Positions 49,869 to 61,811 of a stretch of DNA of 64,000 nucleotides are shown here, in pieces; the first letter of the stretch is position 1, and every line of letters starts with the position of its first letter. Below the pieces are notes generated by a model, which had not been told where the DNA came from, did not search any database, and was given only the letters and a program-made list of their open reading frames with translations. The stretch comes from Marisa cornuarietis (Eukaryota > Mollusca > Gastropoda > Architaenioglossa > Ampullariidae): positions 2,095,501-2,159,500 of the forward strand of contig SMMW01000145.1 in NCBI GenBank assembly GCA_004794655.1. Direction: 5' to 3'. A program made the position numbers and the translations under genes.

Positions 49869-50580
49869 GACGTCACACTGGCCCTGGTGGCTGTGAAAGC
49901 TCTCGGCAAGACTCTGTCCGTGTGACGTGCGCAAGACGAGACGTGGAGGTTCCACAAGCAGTCGGCGTGAGACTCAATCTCAACTCGCGAGTGACGTCAC
50001 TGTATCTGACGTCCCGACAAAGATTTGGAAGCAGCGCGAGTTTCTATAGAAACACAGATTACTTCGCTATTAATAGTCTCTGACAATCCCCTCACCTCCT
50101 TACCACGAGAAGGTGCAAGTGTTCAGGGAAACAAAATGAGTTTGGGAGAAAGAAATAAAATAAAAATGTTTACGTTTTTTGTCTTTGCGAAAAACTCACA
50201 ATGATTGGGTTGAGGTTGATCTCTGGTTTACTGTCAACGGGTGGATGTTTCCTTACCTTTACTACATCTGAAAAGCCAGCCTGCTTCTGTACCCGCTTCT
50301 TACCTAGCTGGCCGCAAGCTGTATGTAGATACTGGTATACAAGTGCGGATGATGTCTACATACTGTTATCGAATTACGTCTCGTCCACAGCGGGTCCTTT
50401 ATGTAACGGCAACAGGTGATATGGGTAGTCACACACCTGTAATTACCTCTTTACATCTAATGGACAAACAGGACGATAGTCATGTCCACCACACGGATAA
50501 CGGGATGTGATAAGGCTAGGAGGGCTTGACAAATATGAATATGTGACATACATCATAGCTGGACAAGCTAACACAGAGAT

Positions 50581-50624
<44 letters not shown>

Positions 50625-50677
50625 TCATTTATGTACTTCACCGTACAAACTTTAAACTGTATTTAATAGATGCATGC

Positions 50678-50730
<53 letters not shown>

Positions 50731-50992
50731 TCAGATTGACCAAGCCTGTCAAGATGTTTCGTCGTCACGTCCTAACGAGTGCTCAGGGTTAGTTAATGGG
50801 CTGCGGACGTTCTCACAATTTAAATATTATGGGAACGTTGTTCTCTTGTGACTTTTATACTTACAGCCTCTTTCGGGTTGTATGGGTACATTGGTTGTCC
50901 CCTTTACACCTGCACCCATAGCGTCCTCCTGCGGTACAGTCCCTCGCGCCTTGAACTCGTCATCACCTCCACCGCTCTTCATCTATGAGCGT

Positions 50993-51036
<44 letters not shown>

Positions 51037-51060
51037 CTGTTGATAGCTTCCGCCGTACAT
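49869..51060. other. Region upstream of the transporter gene, with CA microsatellites
   Basis: It holds the transporter promoter, with a TGACGTCA box at 49992-49999 and another TGACGTC about 15 bp further. CA runs lie at 50581-50622, 50710-50730 and 50993-51034. No supported gene. Confidence 0.5.
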
Positions 51061-51071
51061 CACATTTATAT

Positions 51072-51325
51072 TACTCTTAATGACGTCAGGAGCACTCTTA
51101 TTGATGACGTACATCATATTATCCCTCTTAATGACGTAAGGATCATTGTTCTTGATGACGTACATTACATTATTACTCATAAAGACGTAAGGAGGACTGT
51201 TCTTGATGACGTACATTACATTATTACTCTTAATGACGTAAGGAGCATTCTTTATGACATACAAAACAGTTATTATTTCTAATGACGTAAGGAGAATTGT
51301 TCTTGATGACGTGTAAAACAGTCTT
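51072..51325. repeat. Tandem array rich in TGACGT (CRE-like) half sites
   Basis: About five units of roughly 51 bp, each with AATGACGTAAGGA..ATT followed by TTCTTGATGACGTACAT. TGACGT occurs at about 51081, 51105, 51132, 51156, 51207, 51234, 51283 and 51307, with degenerate copies between. A lone related unit is at 51509-51540. It lies about 1.2-1.4 kb upstream of the transporter start. Confidence 0.8.
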
Positions 51326-51540
51326 GTTGTTCTCTTCAAGCAAACACAAGGTAAAGCTGTTCCTTTTTTACGTTTTGATCTTTCTGAATTATTTTAAATT
51401 GTTTTTCTATCTCTTTTAGTTAATTTTATTGTATAATTTTTTTTAAAGTGGGGAAAGTCGTGCGGCCCAGCGTGTCTACAGGCTTCTAGCAACCACGGCA
51501 AGAAAGAGTTAATGACGTAAGGGGCATTGTTCTTGATGAT

Positions 51541-53173
51541 GAAGTAAACACTTTTGTTGCTGCCGCTGTTTTTTTCAATTAACTGTAATTACTGCAACAT
51601 GATTCAACACTGAAAATTAGTAGTTTGATTTTGTTGTTACTGTTTTTAGTTGTCTGTCTTCACACGTCATCAGTTCGGATTTTTTCTGTTTCTCATGATA
51701 GGCTGTGTTTGTGATTGAAGACATCAGGCTGATATCTGTCTAGGCGTAAAAAGATTCGTTTTAAGGTCTGTCGTCATCCTTATCCTCCTCATCATCATCA
51801 TTGTCGTCGTTTTCATTGACCTATTATTATGAAAGTCCCAGATCTTATAAGCGCGAGGCACAAAAATAATGTCAGACTTTAACATTTTTTCCAGATAGGG
51901 AAATGTGCAGTTAAGCAGCAGAGAGAAAAAGGTTCCGACCCTCAGGTAGCAAGTTCCTAAGGATGTCCAAGGTGACGTAATGATGTGAACAAACCTTGTA
52001 AATCCGAACTGAGGATGTTTGAAGACACACCACTGCACGACATACAAACAAAGGAAACTCGCAAACCAAACTAAATGCAAATGTTGAATCAGGTTGCAGT
52101 ATTTACTTTCATCTCAATTTGACTTTTTGTCCTAATGTACTGGAAGTGCAAATAATTATTTTTTGTTTTGCTAAATTTCAAAGGGAGGGAGAGAAAGAGG
52201 GAGCGAGGGAGGGAACCACACACACACACAAGCCATTTTCAAATAAACTTATTAACAAACCTTGTAAGACAGTTTACATTAATAATGTTTATTATATTGC
52301 GCACTAAGAGAAACTATTTAATTTCCTATAAAATACAGAGACACTAAGGAGGTGAATAATGTTGTGCAGTGGATATTGTGACACTAGTTGTGACAGCCAG
52401 CCTCGTGAAGAGCAGTTGACAGACTGAGTGGTAAGGGTAAGTGTTGCTGCCTATAATAAGTACTCCACAGATATTTAAGTCAGTATAGTTAAATAAAACA
52501 TAAACACTCAAGAACTTTGATGTCAAGCTCACCGAAATCGGCGATATACTAACAAAGTGATGAATATTTAAAGAATTTATTTTTGGAGCACTTTTCTCGC
52601 TGTTCAATTTGCACAAAATGCCGGTTTTAAACACACGGCAGTCTAAAACTATTCGTTTTCTAAATGATATTTTGTAATGTACAGGTGTTATACTACATGT
52701 TAACTGCTGAAGTTTTTTCCAAGGGAATCTCAACAACTCTTGATGGAAACAGTTCCATCCAAGTTGGCAAAATCATCAAAAAGACTGATGGAAAAGTAAA
52801 ATTTATTCAAAATTTCTGTTCCACAACAAGAAATACACACATGTTATACAATCAAAATGATGAGCTAGATGTATAATTAAAGTAAACATAAGTTCCAACT
52901 CAATCTAAAGCGGGATACAATAAGGATAGTCTCCAAAATTATCCTAACCACTTTTCTTTCGTCACATCAGTACATACACACCTTATCACATCTGTCAAAC
53001 TAATGAAATTAAACATCATTAACCATTATTACGGGACAAAGTGAAGTGAAATACAACAATTAAATACGATTTTCTCAGGTTAAAAAAACACCTGCCAACC
53101 CCCATCCCACACATACCTTTACTTAAAAGTCCACAAAAACTTGAAGACAAATAACCTGAAATATTCCAGAGAC
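51541..53173. other. Intergenic stretch, no supported gene
   Basis: AT-rich sequence with short, unspliced ORFs only. No bordered repeat recognised. Confidence 0.4.
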
Positions 53174-53445
53174 CTGGGGCCAGTTGCACAACATGTTTCT
53201 AAACCTTAAAACTGTTCTAAAGAAGCAAAATCTCTTCTCTGCCATTTTGATGCATTGCACAAGAACACACAAACAAATTGTACTGACAGGACGGAAAGTC
53301 AGACTTATACACTTTTATCTTACTTACAGCAGTTCTAGTTTTAAAAATTCTAAAATTGTGGTGTGCACTTTAAACTGATTATCTAAAAAGAGTTAAGCTT
53401 TAAAAGTGTTTAAAATTAGAAATGTGTTGCGTAACCGGCCCCTGG
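53174..53445. mobile_element. MITE with terminal inverted repeats, copy 2
   Basis: It is colinear with the element at 5071-5334: the same CTGGGGCCAGTTGCACAACA start, the same interior (CTGACAGGACGGAAAGTCAGA), and an inverted GTAACCGGCCCCTGG end. Confidence 0.8.
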
Positions 53446-54351
53446 CCTAATGTGTAAGAAGCAGCTAAGTACCTCGCAGACTTGCTCACAAACAAGGTGC
53501 TAACGGATGAAATAAACAACAACATTATACCTTCACCTTCATAATGACTACAATATCAACATGGAAAGTAAACATCAGTAGCAGACGATGTTGTTTTTCT
53601 CAGATGACCAGCGAAAACATTGAATTTTAGACACACACGGACAGCAATTGTTTTCATCTGCATAATTGCAGGAAAAGTTATGTATGATCATGTTTAGTGG
53701 TTCATGTTTCAATTTCTGGTAATATTAATTCCGAAACACGATCTGAATTGCCCGCCATGGCCTGTGAAACTCACGCTTGTTTAGCTTCAACAGTTTTCTG
53801 AAAATATTCCCGCCACGATTTCTTTTCCACTGAATTAATAAGAAGGATGATAGAGGATGGACCATACAGGGCTAAACACTACCCCGTGGTGATAATATTA
53901 TCCTCGGACAAGGGCAGCTATTCTAAGGCTAGTACAACACGTTCAGAAGTACTATTTGCAGGGTAGGTTTAGTATAATTACCAGCAGTTATATACATTCT
54001 TGTGAGTCCGTTTCTAACGTGGCTAACACATCAACAGTCTTTCTACTCAACTTGTCAAAAACGAGGTTTTAAAAAAGTCGGGTAGATTTGAAATTAATAG
54101 ACTACATACAAAAATATGATAATTCGACATGTGTTGGCAAGCCTTTAAAAAAATATTTAAAATGAAATTTTCAGACTGATTTTGCTTGAGAATATCGCAC
54201 ATCTCAATTACTTCTATTTAAAAAGTTTGTTTACTTCTACTGTCTTGTAGAGCAAACAAAGATGCTTCACCGGTGCCTCCAGAATGTTTCTGTTCACGGG
54301 ATTTCATTTCATTGTTTGTTGCAGCCGTCTTCTCAAACACCAGTGGTAACA
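53446..54351. other. Intergenic stretch, no supported gene
   Basis: No supported gene. It lies beyond the probable poly(A) signal (AATAAA on the minus strand, 54352-54357) of the kringle gene. Confidence 0.4.
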
Positions 54352-54510
54352 TTTATTTTAATAAATTCGTGGCTGAGACAAGCGATGTCATGTTTGGGAG
54401 AGACAGTGTCGTGTTGAATGTAGACAAGTGTACTCAGCTTCTATCCCAGGACTTAGTTGCCCTGGGTCTGTCTTTATGCCGGGGCTGGTCGCACGAAGGA
54501 GGCGTGGAGC

Positions 54511-57500
54511 TCAGGACGGCGGACAGGCAGGCACACTGCAGTTTTCCCAGCGTGTGTTCTGGTTCATGGTGTAGCACCAGACACCAACGTAGTTTTCGTT
54601 GAAGGTGCGGCAGTAGTTGCTGGCGGCTGCTTTGCCACCGTCGACAATGTAGAAGTCGTCGTTTTTGTACATGGCTGTCTTGTCGTGAGGCGAGTCGCTG
54701 GACCAGCTCATACATTGTAACCCAGTGTTGGTTGTGGCCAGTGTGCCCTTGTACACGTGTCCCCATGTCCAGTGTGTGTACCAGCACGTGGTGGCTGTGG
54801 AAGTGATAAACAGTTATTTATAGACACTCGGTGTATAGACACTAGAAGGTGGTGAGCTGTGTTCAAGCCAGCGATCGGTCGCACTTTCGGTCGCTCGCAG
54901 CTATAGTGTTATTTTACACTACTTATGATCCATTTTTCAACTACTTTTTTTAACTACTAACATACAGGAACTATTGTGCGGACAGAGGAAAGTGTGTGGA
55001 TTATTCCGGTGTAAAATTTCTGACAAAAAGTGACCATGCCAGCCGACGCTCTGCGTTTTCGTATGTCATGTGGACTGTTTGTGAGCACATTCCTGTCCTT
55101 CATGACTAGACGTGCGCAAGTCGCACGCTCCTCAAGATGCACAAAGATTATAATACACAGTAAACTTCAAGCTATGTTAATTGTGTCTGTGATTCTGCTC
55201 CTCCTGCGGTGTGGTGACATCGAAAGCAATCCTGGCCCTCGAAGCAATGACAGCACAACAAGCGCCAGTGAACGAAGCGAACATGAACTCTCACCTCGAC
55301 TGTCACAAGGTATGCAAACACCAGTTACTTTGGACAGTATGATGATAAACAACACAAAGGCTCTATTAGAGATGGTACGTCAGCAGAACGAGAAGTTCTC
55401 ATCATTTGAGAGCTGTCTAGCAAACATAAGCACAGATTTAAGGGCAATAAGAGAAGATGTGTGTCATGTAAAAAATAAATGTGACGAAATCAGCGCCCGC
55501 TGTGGTAGCCTCGAAAAAGAAAATCAGAAGATATCGAGTTCTGTTGAAGAACTGTGCGTTACCACCCACCAATCTATCCCAAGCTATGCGTACCGAGTGC
55601 ATGGATGCCAAGACAGCTGTGTCTGCCTTAGAGGACAAAATGGAGAATTTGGAAAAACAGGTAAACGATAGGTTGGACCAACTAGAAATGACCTCGCGGC
55701 GGGACAACCTAAAATTCTTTGGGATTCCCGAGCCCAAAGACGAGTCGTTCTCTGCTTGCGCGCATCATATCCTGGAACTTTTACAGAGGTGTGTTCCGCA
55801 GAAAACATGGTCAACAACTGATATCAAACGTGCACATCGTGTAGGGCAGCGGCGGACATCCAATCCACGCCCGATGATCGTGAAATTCTCTCGGTGGGCA
55901 GACAAAATGCTCGTACTGAAGGATGGAAAAAACGAACTCAGAGGCAAAGGAATCAAAGTGGCTAGTGACTTAACGTTGCGACAACAACAGACGATAAGGG
56001 AGCACCGGGACCGCGGACTATTTGTTTACTTTAAAGGAAGAAGGCTAGTTGTGTCCGGCCCTGTGCGATCTACAACCGACGGAGTACTGAGGGACAACAG
56101 TTGTTTGGAGGGGATGAATAACATCTCAAGTACGGAGGGTGCATCGTCTGAAACCTCCTCCGCAACAAGAGCATCTGCACTAAGTTATGCGGAGGTGGTT
56201 CTCGGGACACCCCTACTTGACACGTGTCGACAGAACAGGAACGACAACGAACTTCCCACTACGACCTACAGCAGCCAGCCAAATAATCAACAATACAGGA
56301 ACCCCTCGACGTCACAGGAGCTGACACCGGCGAGCACGGCGAGATGTAGTGTATCAGATCCGACCAGCAGCACTACACAGCACGTGCAACGCAAAAGCAG
56401 TGATGTTCACCGGAATAGCCGAACTCGTACTCAGTCCACTAGCAACACGAGAGTTCTCGAAAAAGGACAGAGACAACTGACAGACGGTCAAAACTATCGG
56501 CCGACACTACGTTCTACTACACGTAACCAGCTTCAACGTCAGTCCAGTGGGACGAGTGCCCCCGCCTTTAAACCATAGGACTCAGGCCCGGCCATGTGTG
56601 ATACAGCAATAACTGGGTCATTACTTGATAATACCATGGTTACTCATTCTGTAACTTTTAACAAGCCACCGGAGAAAAGCGTGAGTTTCCTTACTTATAA
56701 TGTAGAAGGCATTATGCGTATTTTTGAGCCTGGTATGAGTCCTTACATTTCTAGATTCGATTTAGCACTTCTGGTTGAAACGTTTTCAGTAGCGATGCCA
56801 TCTTCTAGTTTCCTATCTCACGACGCATACATAGCTCCCGGCATAAAGCTGTCACCTACTAATAACGCGCGGCTCTCTGGTGGTGTTGTATTTCTTGTCA
56901 GAAAGGAACTAAGTACCTACGTTGAACAAATTAGTACTGAATATGATAATATAGTCGTACTTAAAATATCTAGACATCTCTTCGGTGTGTCTAGAGATAT
57001 CATGGTGTTAGGTGCTTACTTGCCAGCTATTGATTCTCCTTACTATAATGACACAGAAATCAATAAGGGAGTGTCCCTGTTAGAAATGTCCCTGCTTGAT
57101 TTATTTGAACGTTTTGGTGACCATTTTCTGATCATACTTGGAGACCTTAATGCAAGGATAGGAAAAGAATGTCCTGTTGGGGATTGCCTCCCTTGTGATG
57201 TAATAGACGAAATCTTCGATAACAGTACTATGTCTTTTGGTAGGCGTTTTTCTAAAGACGAAACTGTCAATGTGTTTGGTAGATATTTATTGAGTATTTG
57301 CGAACAGTTTAATCTGTCGATCTTAAACGGTTCTCTTAACGGGGACTCTTGTGGAGAATTTACTTACATATCAGCCACTGGCTGTAGTGTCATTGACTAT
57401 TTTATTGTTTCAAGTGAACTCCAAAAACTTTGCTTTTCTCTTAAAGTGGTTAGTAGACATGAATCATAACACATGCCAGTCGAAATGATGATGTGCGCAT

Positions 57501-60500
57501 CTAGCAAAGTTCACGTGCCTCCCTATACAGTTCCTTGTAGTTATAGAATCACAAAGTATATTTGGGATGAAAATAGACGTGAAGAGTTTCTTACACTTAC
57601 CCAGTCGGAACATGTTAATCAAAAGGTTAATGATGCTACTCACCTCATTGACTCGGATATTGATGCAGCTATTAGCAAGTTTAACGAGGGACTTCTAATA
57701 ATGGGCCAGTGCATGAAAAAAGTTATCATAGCAGGTAATGAAAAAAGCCAACCATGGTTCGATAACGAATGTAGGGAAAAAAGGAAACAGGTGCGTCATT
57801 GCTTGCGGACGTTTAGAAGAAAAAAAACAGCGGTCACTAAACTCCATTATACAACAAAAAGAAAGCTCTACAATACGTTTATAAAAATGAAGAAGGAAAA
57901 ATATAAAAATAGTACCGTAGAAACCCTCAAGAACCACAATAAAGATCCTAAAGCTTTTTGGGGGACAATTAAAAAATTCCTCTCGAAAAAGACAACTCAA
58001 AATAAAATTAGTAAAGACGAATGGTTCAACCATTTTTTTAAGGTGTTTAACGATCTCCCGGGTGTAGACCAGGATAAAGACCTACAGCCTGATCTCGTTA
58101 CCCATGATCGCGATTTGTCGGTTTTATTTGTTAACGAAGGAGTTGAGGAGGACGAAGATGATAGTTCACTCTCAGAGCTTGACTCGGACATTTTAACAAG
58201 TGAAATTGCAGATGCCATTAATGCCATGAAGAATGGTAAAGCAGCTGGGCCGGATGGATTAATAGGCGAGTTTTTTAAGAACTCGTCAGCTCTAGTAGTA
58301 CCATTTCTGACAAAGTATTTTAACAAAATATTTATTAATGGTGTATACCCAACTTCATGGACAGAAGCTTTAATTCAACCACTTTACAAAAAAGGAGAGG
58401 TAGATAAGCCCGATAATTACAGAGGAATTTCACTTTTAAATATTTGCAGCAAGATTTATAGTTACATTCTAAATAAAAGACTAAGTAAATGGATAGATAA
58501 AAACGAAAAAATCAACGATGTACAGGCAGGCTTTCGAAGAAATTATAGCACTGTTGACCACATTTTTACCTTATTTGCGTTAGCCCAGAAGCAACTTGTT
58601 AGCCAAAAGAAATTGTATGTGGCATTTATTGACTTTCAAAAAGCATTTGACTCAGTTATACGGGAAAAACTCTGGAGACTACTGAATAAGAACAAGTTGA
58701 GAGGAAGAATGTATAAAGCTATAAAAGGAATGTATAATAGCGTCAAAGCTAAGGTAAAAGTAGGAGGTGATGTAACAGAATCTTTTCTATGTCCCAGGGG
58801 TTTAAAGCAGGGAGAAATTTGTAGCCCTGTTTTGTTTTCACTATTTATTAATGAGTTAGCAAAAGATGTAATTGACAGGGGTAAACATGGAATACAGCTA
58901 AATCCAGATATCTTAGAAATATTTATTTTGCTTTTTGCAGATGACGTGGCATTAATTTCGGATACTGTTACTGGTCTGCAGAACCAGCTTAATGTTCTGA
59001 GAGATACATCATGTAAATTAGGTTTAGTTGTTAATTTAGATAAGTCTAACATTGTAGTATTTAGAAATGGCGGTTTCATTTCTTCCCACGAGAAATGGGT
59101 ATTTGGAGTCCAAAATATATCAGTTTTAAACATGTATAAATATTTGGGTATCTACATGTCCACCCGTTTGTCCTTTTCCCATGCTTTAAATGATATGGCT
59201 AGTCGAGCCAAAAAGGGTGTAGTTGGAATCCTTAGGGCGCTATGGTCTATTGGGGAACATGCTCTTGATGTTTTCTTAAAACTGTTTGACTGTCAGATTC
59301 TTCCTATGATGACGTATGCAGCAGAGGTATGGGAAGTTGTTGCCAATCTCAAATCAGTAGAAACAGTTCACACTTTCGCTTTAAAAAGATTTCTGGGAGT
59401 CCCACTACAAAACCCTAATGCCCTAGTTTATGGAGAAACATCAAGATACCCCTTACATGTGACTGTATATGTAAAAAGTATTAAATATTGGCTACATATT
59501 CTGAGCATGTCTCCAAGCAGACTGCCACATAAAGCCTACAAAATGTTGTTAAACATACATGACCAAAACAAGATAACATGGGCTTCTTCTATATGTTTTT
59601 TGTTGTATCGCTATGGCTTCGGGCATGTCTGGCAAAACCAAAGCGTTGGAGACCTTGAATAATTTGTTACAATTTTTAAGAGGAGACTCCAAGACTGTTA
59701 TCAACAAGAATGGCATTCTACCATATCTTCCAACGAACGGTATCCTTTCTATAATTCGTTTAGATCTTCTTTTAATGATAGTCATCATCTGTACTACCTA
59801 AGAAATGCCAAAATTAGAAGTGCTTTCATCAGATTTAGAACAGGTGTTTCTTCAATAAAAGTTCACACCTTTAGGCACACACGCAATACGTTATCTGATT
59901 TCAACTGTCCATTTTGTACAGATATGGAGGAAACTGAACTTCATTTTATGTTTGTGTCCCAGGTATGCTGTTTTTCGAGAGAATTATATACCTGCAAAAT
60001 TTTATAGAAATCCTTCAATGTTTAAGTTAACATTGCTACTTAGCAGCAATAGTAGGAAGATAATATGTAACACTGCACTTAACATCTTAAAGGCATTAGA
60101 ATCCCGAAACGATGCTCTATAACTCTATGAAGTCTATGAATTTACTATGCCTATTTTTTGCACGCAGTGTAAAGATTATAATGTGATTACCACCCCTTGT
60201 AGTACGGGCCAATGGCCTAAGCAAAAATTTGTTCTTCCCTACATCTTTATCTGATGTTTAAGCAAGTAGTATCTTAGCACCCACATAGATCTGCCTGAGA
60301 GGCAACAATATATTACATTATATAACTGTATGCTCTATATATTACATATGTTGCAGTATATTTTGCGTAATGCATTAGAAATGTGCAAAGTCATCATGTC
60401 ACCCTCCTGTTATGGGCCGATGGCCTAAACAATAAAGTTTGTCTTGACACTAGAAGGTGAGTATAGAGTTTTTTTTACAAGGTTCAGACAAGTGCAGTTC

Positions 60501-61811
60501 CGTGACCTTACGGGATTAGTGGACTAGAGACCACTGACCACACATTAGTTTTCCCCAGGGTGGTGGCCAACTCCTCTTCATCTCTCCATTCTCTTCCCCA
60601 ACCCTCTAAGGAAGTTAACCCATCCACAGCTGAATCAACTGGGGAACGTGTGCTTCGTTACACAGTTAATGACTGGCAAGTGTGAATTCCTCCGATAGGT
60701 GCCGCTGCTCTGGCTATTATTCTAGCCACTTACACATATAGGTATTACCTAGCTACTAACCCATAGCCTGTAGCTGTAGCTAAGAAACAGTGGTAACATT
60801 ACCCCAGGGTTTAGCATTGGGCAAAAATCAGGCAGTGAGTGGATTTGGGTGTGGAGTTGTTGCTTTTTAACATCTTCCTGGAAAAAATCAGGGGCGATAC
60901 ACTCCAGGGACATCACAGCTCAGGTAGGTCTCTCACCTGCTGATATCACAGCTCAGGTAGGTCTCTCACCTGCTCCTCTTTGTTGACGACATACGAGATT
61001 TCATGGCGGGCAGCAATAGCGAGTAACATTGTCTGAGGGACAAACTCGCCACCAGTGCAGGAGGGAACGGGATGGAGATGAGTACAGAGAAGATCAAGGT
61101 GATGGTAAACATCGTCAGATCTGACAGATTCGGTTGAACGGGGTACAGCTGGAGAAGGTGCAGTGGTTCAAATACCTGAGTGCGACTACCACCAGTGAAG
61201 GTTACAGTGCGGAGGACGTTGGTCAAAGAATCTTAGCGCAATAGTGGCGACAGCGAGACAACAAAATGTTTACAGCAACAACCTCTCCAAGTCTCTCGTG
61301 GTGCCAGTCATGGTGTACAGCTCCTGACCAGTGCCAACACCAGCGCTTTCACCACTCGGCTGTCCGCATCCCAGTGCAAACTAATATACATGCATAAAAA
61401 CAAACATACAGGAGTATGAACATACGTAAAACATTCCGGGTAGCGAGTGCCCGGTCATACACTTTTCTTATCCTCTGCCGTTCTTCCTTCCTTCTTATTC
61501 TGTAGTGGAGGTGCGTTCTCCAGGTGCAACAGGTAGAGCGATCAGATATTTTAAATGGTGGATATCTTGGAGACTAATCATGGCAGAGGTTTCTGACATT
61601 TATGATCGACATTTATGACAAAGAATGATATACGCACGTGCACATAAAATAGTCGGTGTCTGCCACGCGCCGTTTATGCAGGAGATGGTGGTGGTGCCTT
61701 TGACATACACGTCGGAGGCGTAACGGCAGCTGTAAGTCGCCACGTCACCGTGGTTGGTCCCCGTGTACGTCACGGCGGTCCGTTGCCACACCGTCGGCCG
61801 CAACCCGCAGC
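54511..61811 (-). CDS. Sushi-kringle protein, 3' two exons of a larger gene (5' incomplete)
   Basis: Exon 61638-61811 encodes one sushi/CCP domain with the four-cysteine pattern (CGLRP, ATYSCRYA, TTISCINGAWQ, TILCA). Exon 54511-54794 encodes one kringle: CWYTHW.WGHVYKG, LQCMSWSSDSPH, NYCRTFNEN, VGVWCYTMNQNTRWENCSVPAC, then the stop. The splice is phase 1 (C plus CC gives Pro) and reads directly from TILCA into PTTCWYTHW, which supports one gene. Both modules are extracellular and bind proteins or carbohydrate; together they occur in secreted or receptor-type animal proteins. Upstream exons and the signal peptide are not recognised in the window. The roughly 6.8-kb intron contains a complete LINE in opposite orientation. 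A likely AATAAA is at 54352-54357. Confidence 0.8.
55036..56578 (+). pseudogene. LINE ORF1: 2A-like leader plus coiled coil and L1 ORF1p-type RNA-binding domain
   Basis: The frame opens at the ATG at 55036. Residues 1-68 are hydrophobic/basic and end in GDIESNPGP, the 2A ribosome-skipping consensus (skip expected between Gly67 and Pro68). A Ser/Thr-rich linker and a coiled coil (about 100-180) follow. Near 55560-55600 the frame shifts by one base and continues in the 55481-56578 frame. This gives ENLEKQVNDRLDQLE, RRDNLKFFGIPEP, IKRAHRVGQR and PRPMIVKFSRWADK, the conserved L1 ORF1p (Transposase_22) block. A long Ser/Thr/Gln/Asn-rich tail ends at 56578. The role is RNA chaperone/RNP formation. 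The single frameshift disables it as read. Confidence 0.8.
55183..55239 (+). other. 2A-like ribosome-skipping peptide
   Basis: VILLLLRCGDIESNPGP at ORF1 residues 52-68 matches the D-x-E-x-N-P-G-P consensus with an upstream hydrophobic stretch. 2A-like sequences near the N-terminus of LINE ORF1 are known from other invertebrate and trypanosome elements. Confidence 0.85.
56594..60121 (+). pseudogene. LINE ORF2: AP endonuclease and reverse transcriptase, two stops and one frameshift
   Basis: The endonuclease spans 56594 to about 57500: LTYNVEG, VETF, GDLNARIG and VIDYFIVS. The final SDH motif is cut: the codon after ES is TAA (57467-57469) and HMPVEM follows in the same frame. The RT spans about 58200-59000: NGKAAGPDG, NYRGISLLN, QAGFRRNYST, FIDFQKAFDS, GLKQGEICSP and FADDVALIS. 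A second in-frame TAA is at 59660-59662, followed by FVTIFKRR and FIRFRTG. A CPFC..E.ELHF knuckle lies near 59910-59950. A shift near 59958 leads to the end ALESRNDAL at 60121. No RNase H domain is present. Confidence 0.85.
60535..60735 (-). mobile_element. tRNA-derived SINE, second family, diverged copy 3
   Basis: AGAGACCACTGACC, GGCCAACTCCTCTTC, GAATCAACTGGGGAA and a worn head near 60735 follow the same order as 41205-41458. It is in the sushi-kringle intron. Confidence 0.5.
60845..61325 (+). mobile_element. Degenerate RTE-type reverse-transcriptase fragment
   Basis: Broken frames give LLFVDDI-like text, the order of EMSTEKIKVMVN, QLEKVQWFKYL and SLVVPVMVYSS, matching the RTE block that runs from the FADD box to LVVPVLLYG. 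It contains a 43-bp local duplication (60914-60974, CATCACAGCTCAGGTAGGTC unit). It stops where the fragment at 29463-30420 would continue, so both could derive from one family. Confidence 0.6.
61318..61374 (-). mobile_element. SINE head fragment
   Basis: The minus strand gives GGATGCGGACAGCCGAGTGG then TGAAAGCGCTGG, the tRNA-like A-box head of the SINE family seen at 41205-41458, without its body. Confidence 0.5.

Larger units (their letters stand above)
54852..60445 (+). mobile_element. Full-length LINE with 2A-bearing ORF1, target duplication GACACTAGAAGGTG
   Basis: A perfect 14-bp direct repeat flanks it (54838-54851 and 60446-60459). It has a 184-nt leader, ORF1 (55036-56578), ORF2 (56594-60121) and a 3' UTR that twice contains GGGCC(A/G)ATGGCCTAA and ends AATAAAGTTTGTCTT rather than poly(A). 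Two separate ORFs, an L1-type ORF1 RNA-binding protein and an EN-RT ORF2 without RNase H are seen. The clade is not settled: ORF1 is L1-like, but the tail is not. It lies antisense in the kringle-sushi intron. Stops and frameshifts make this copy inactive. Confidence 0.88.
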
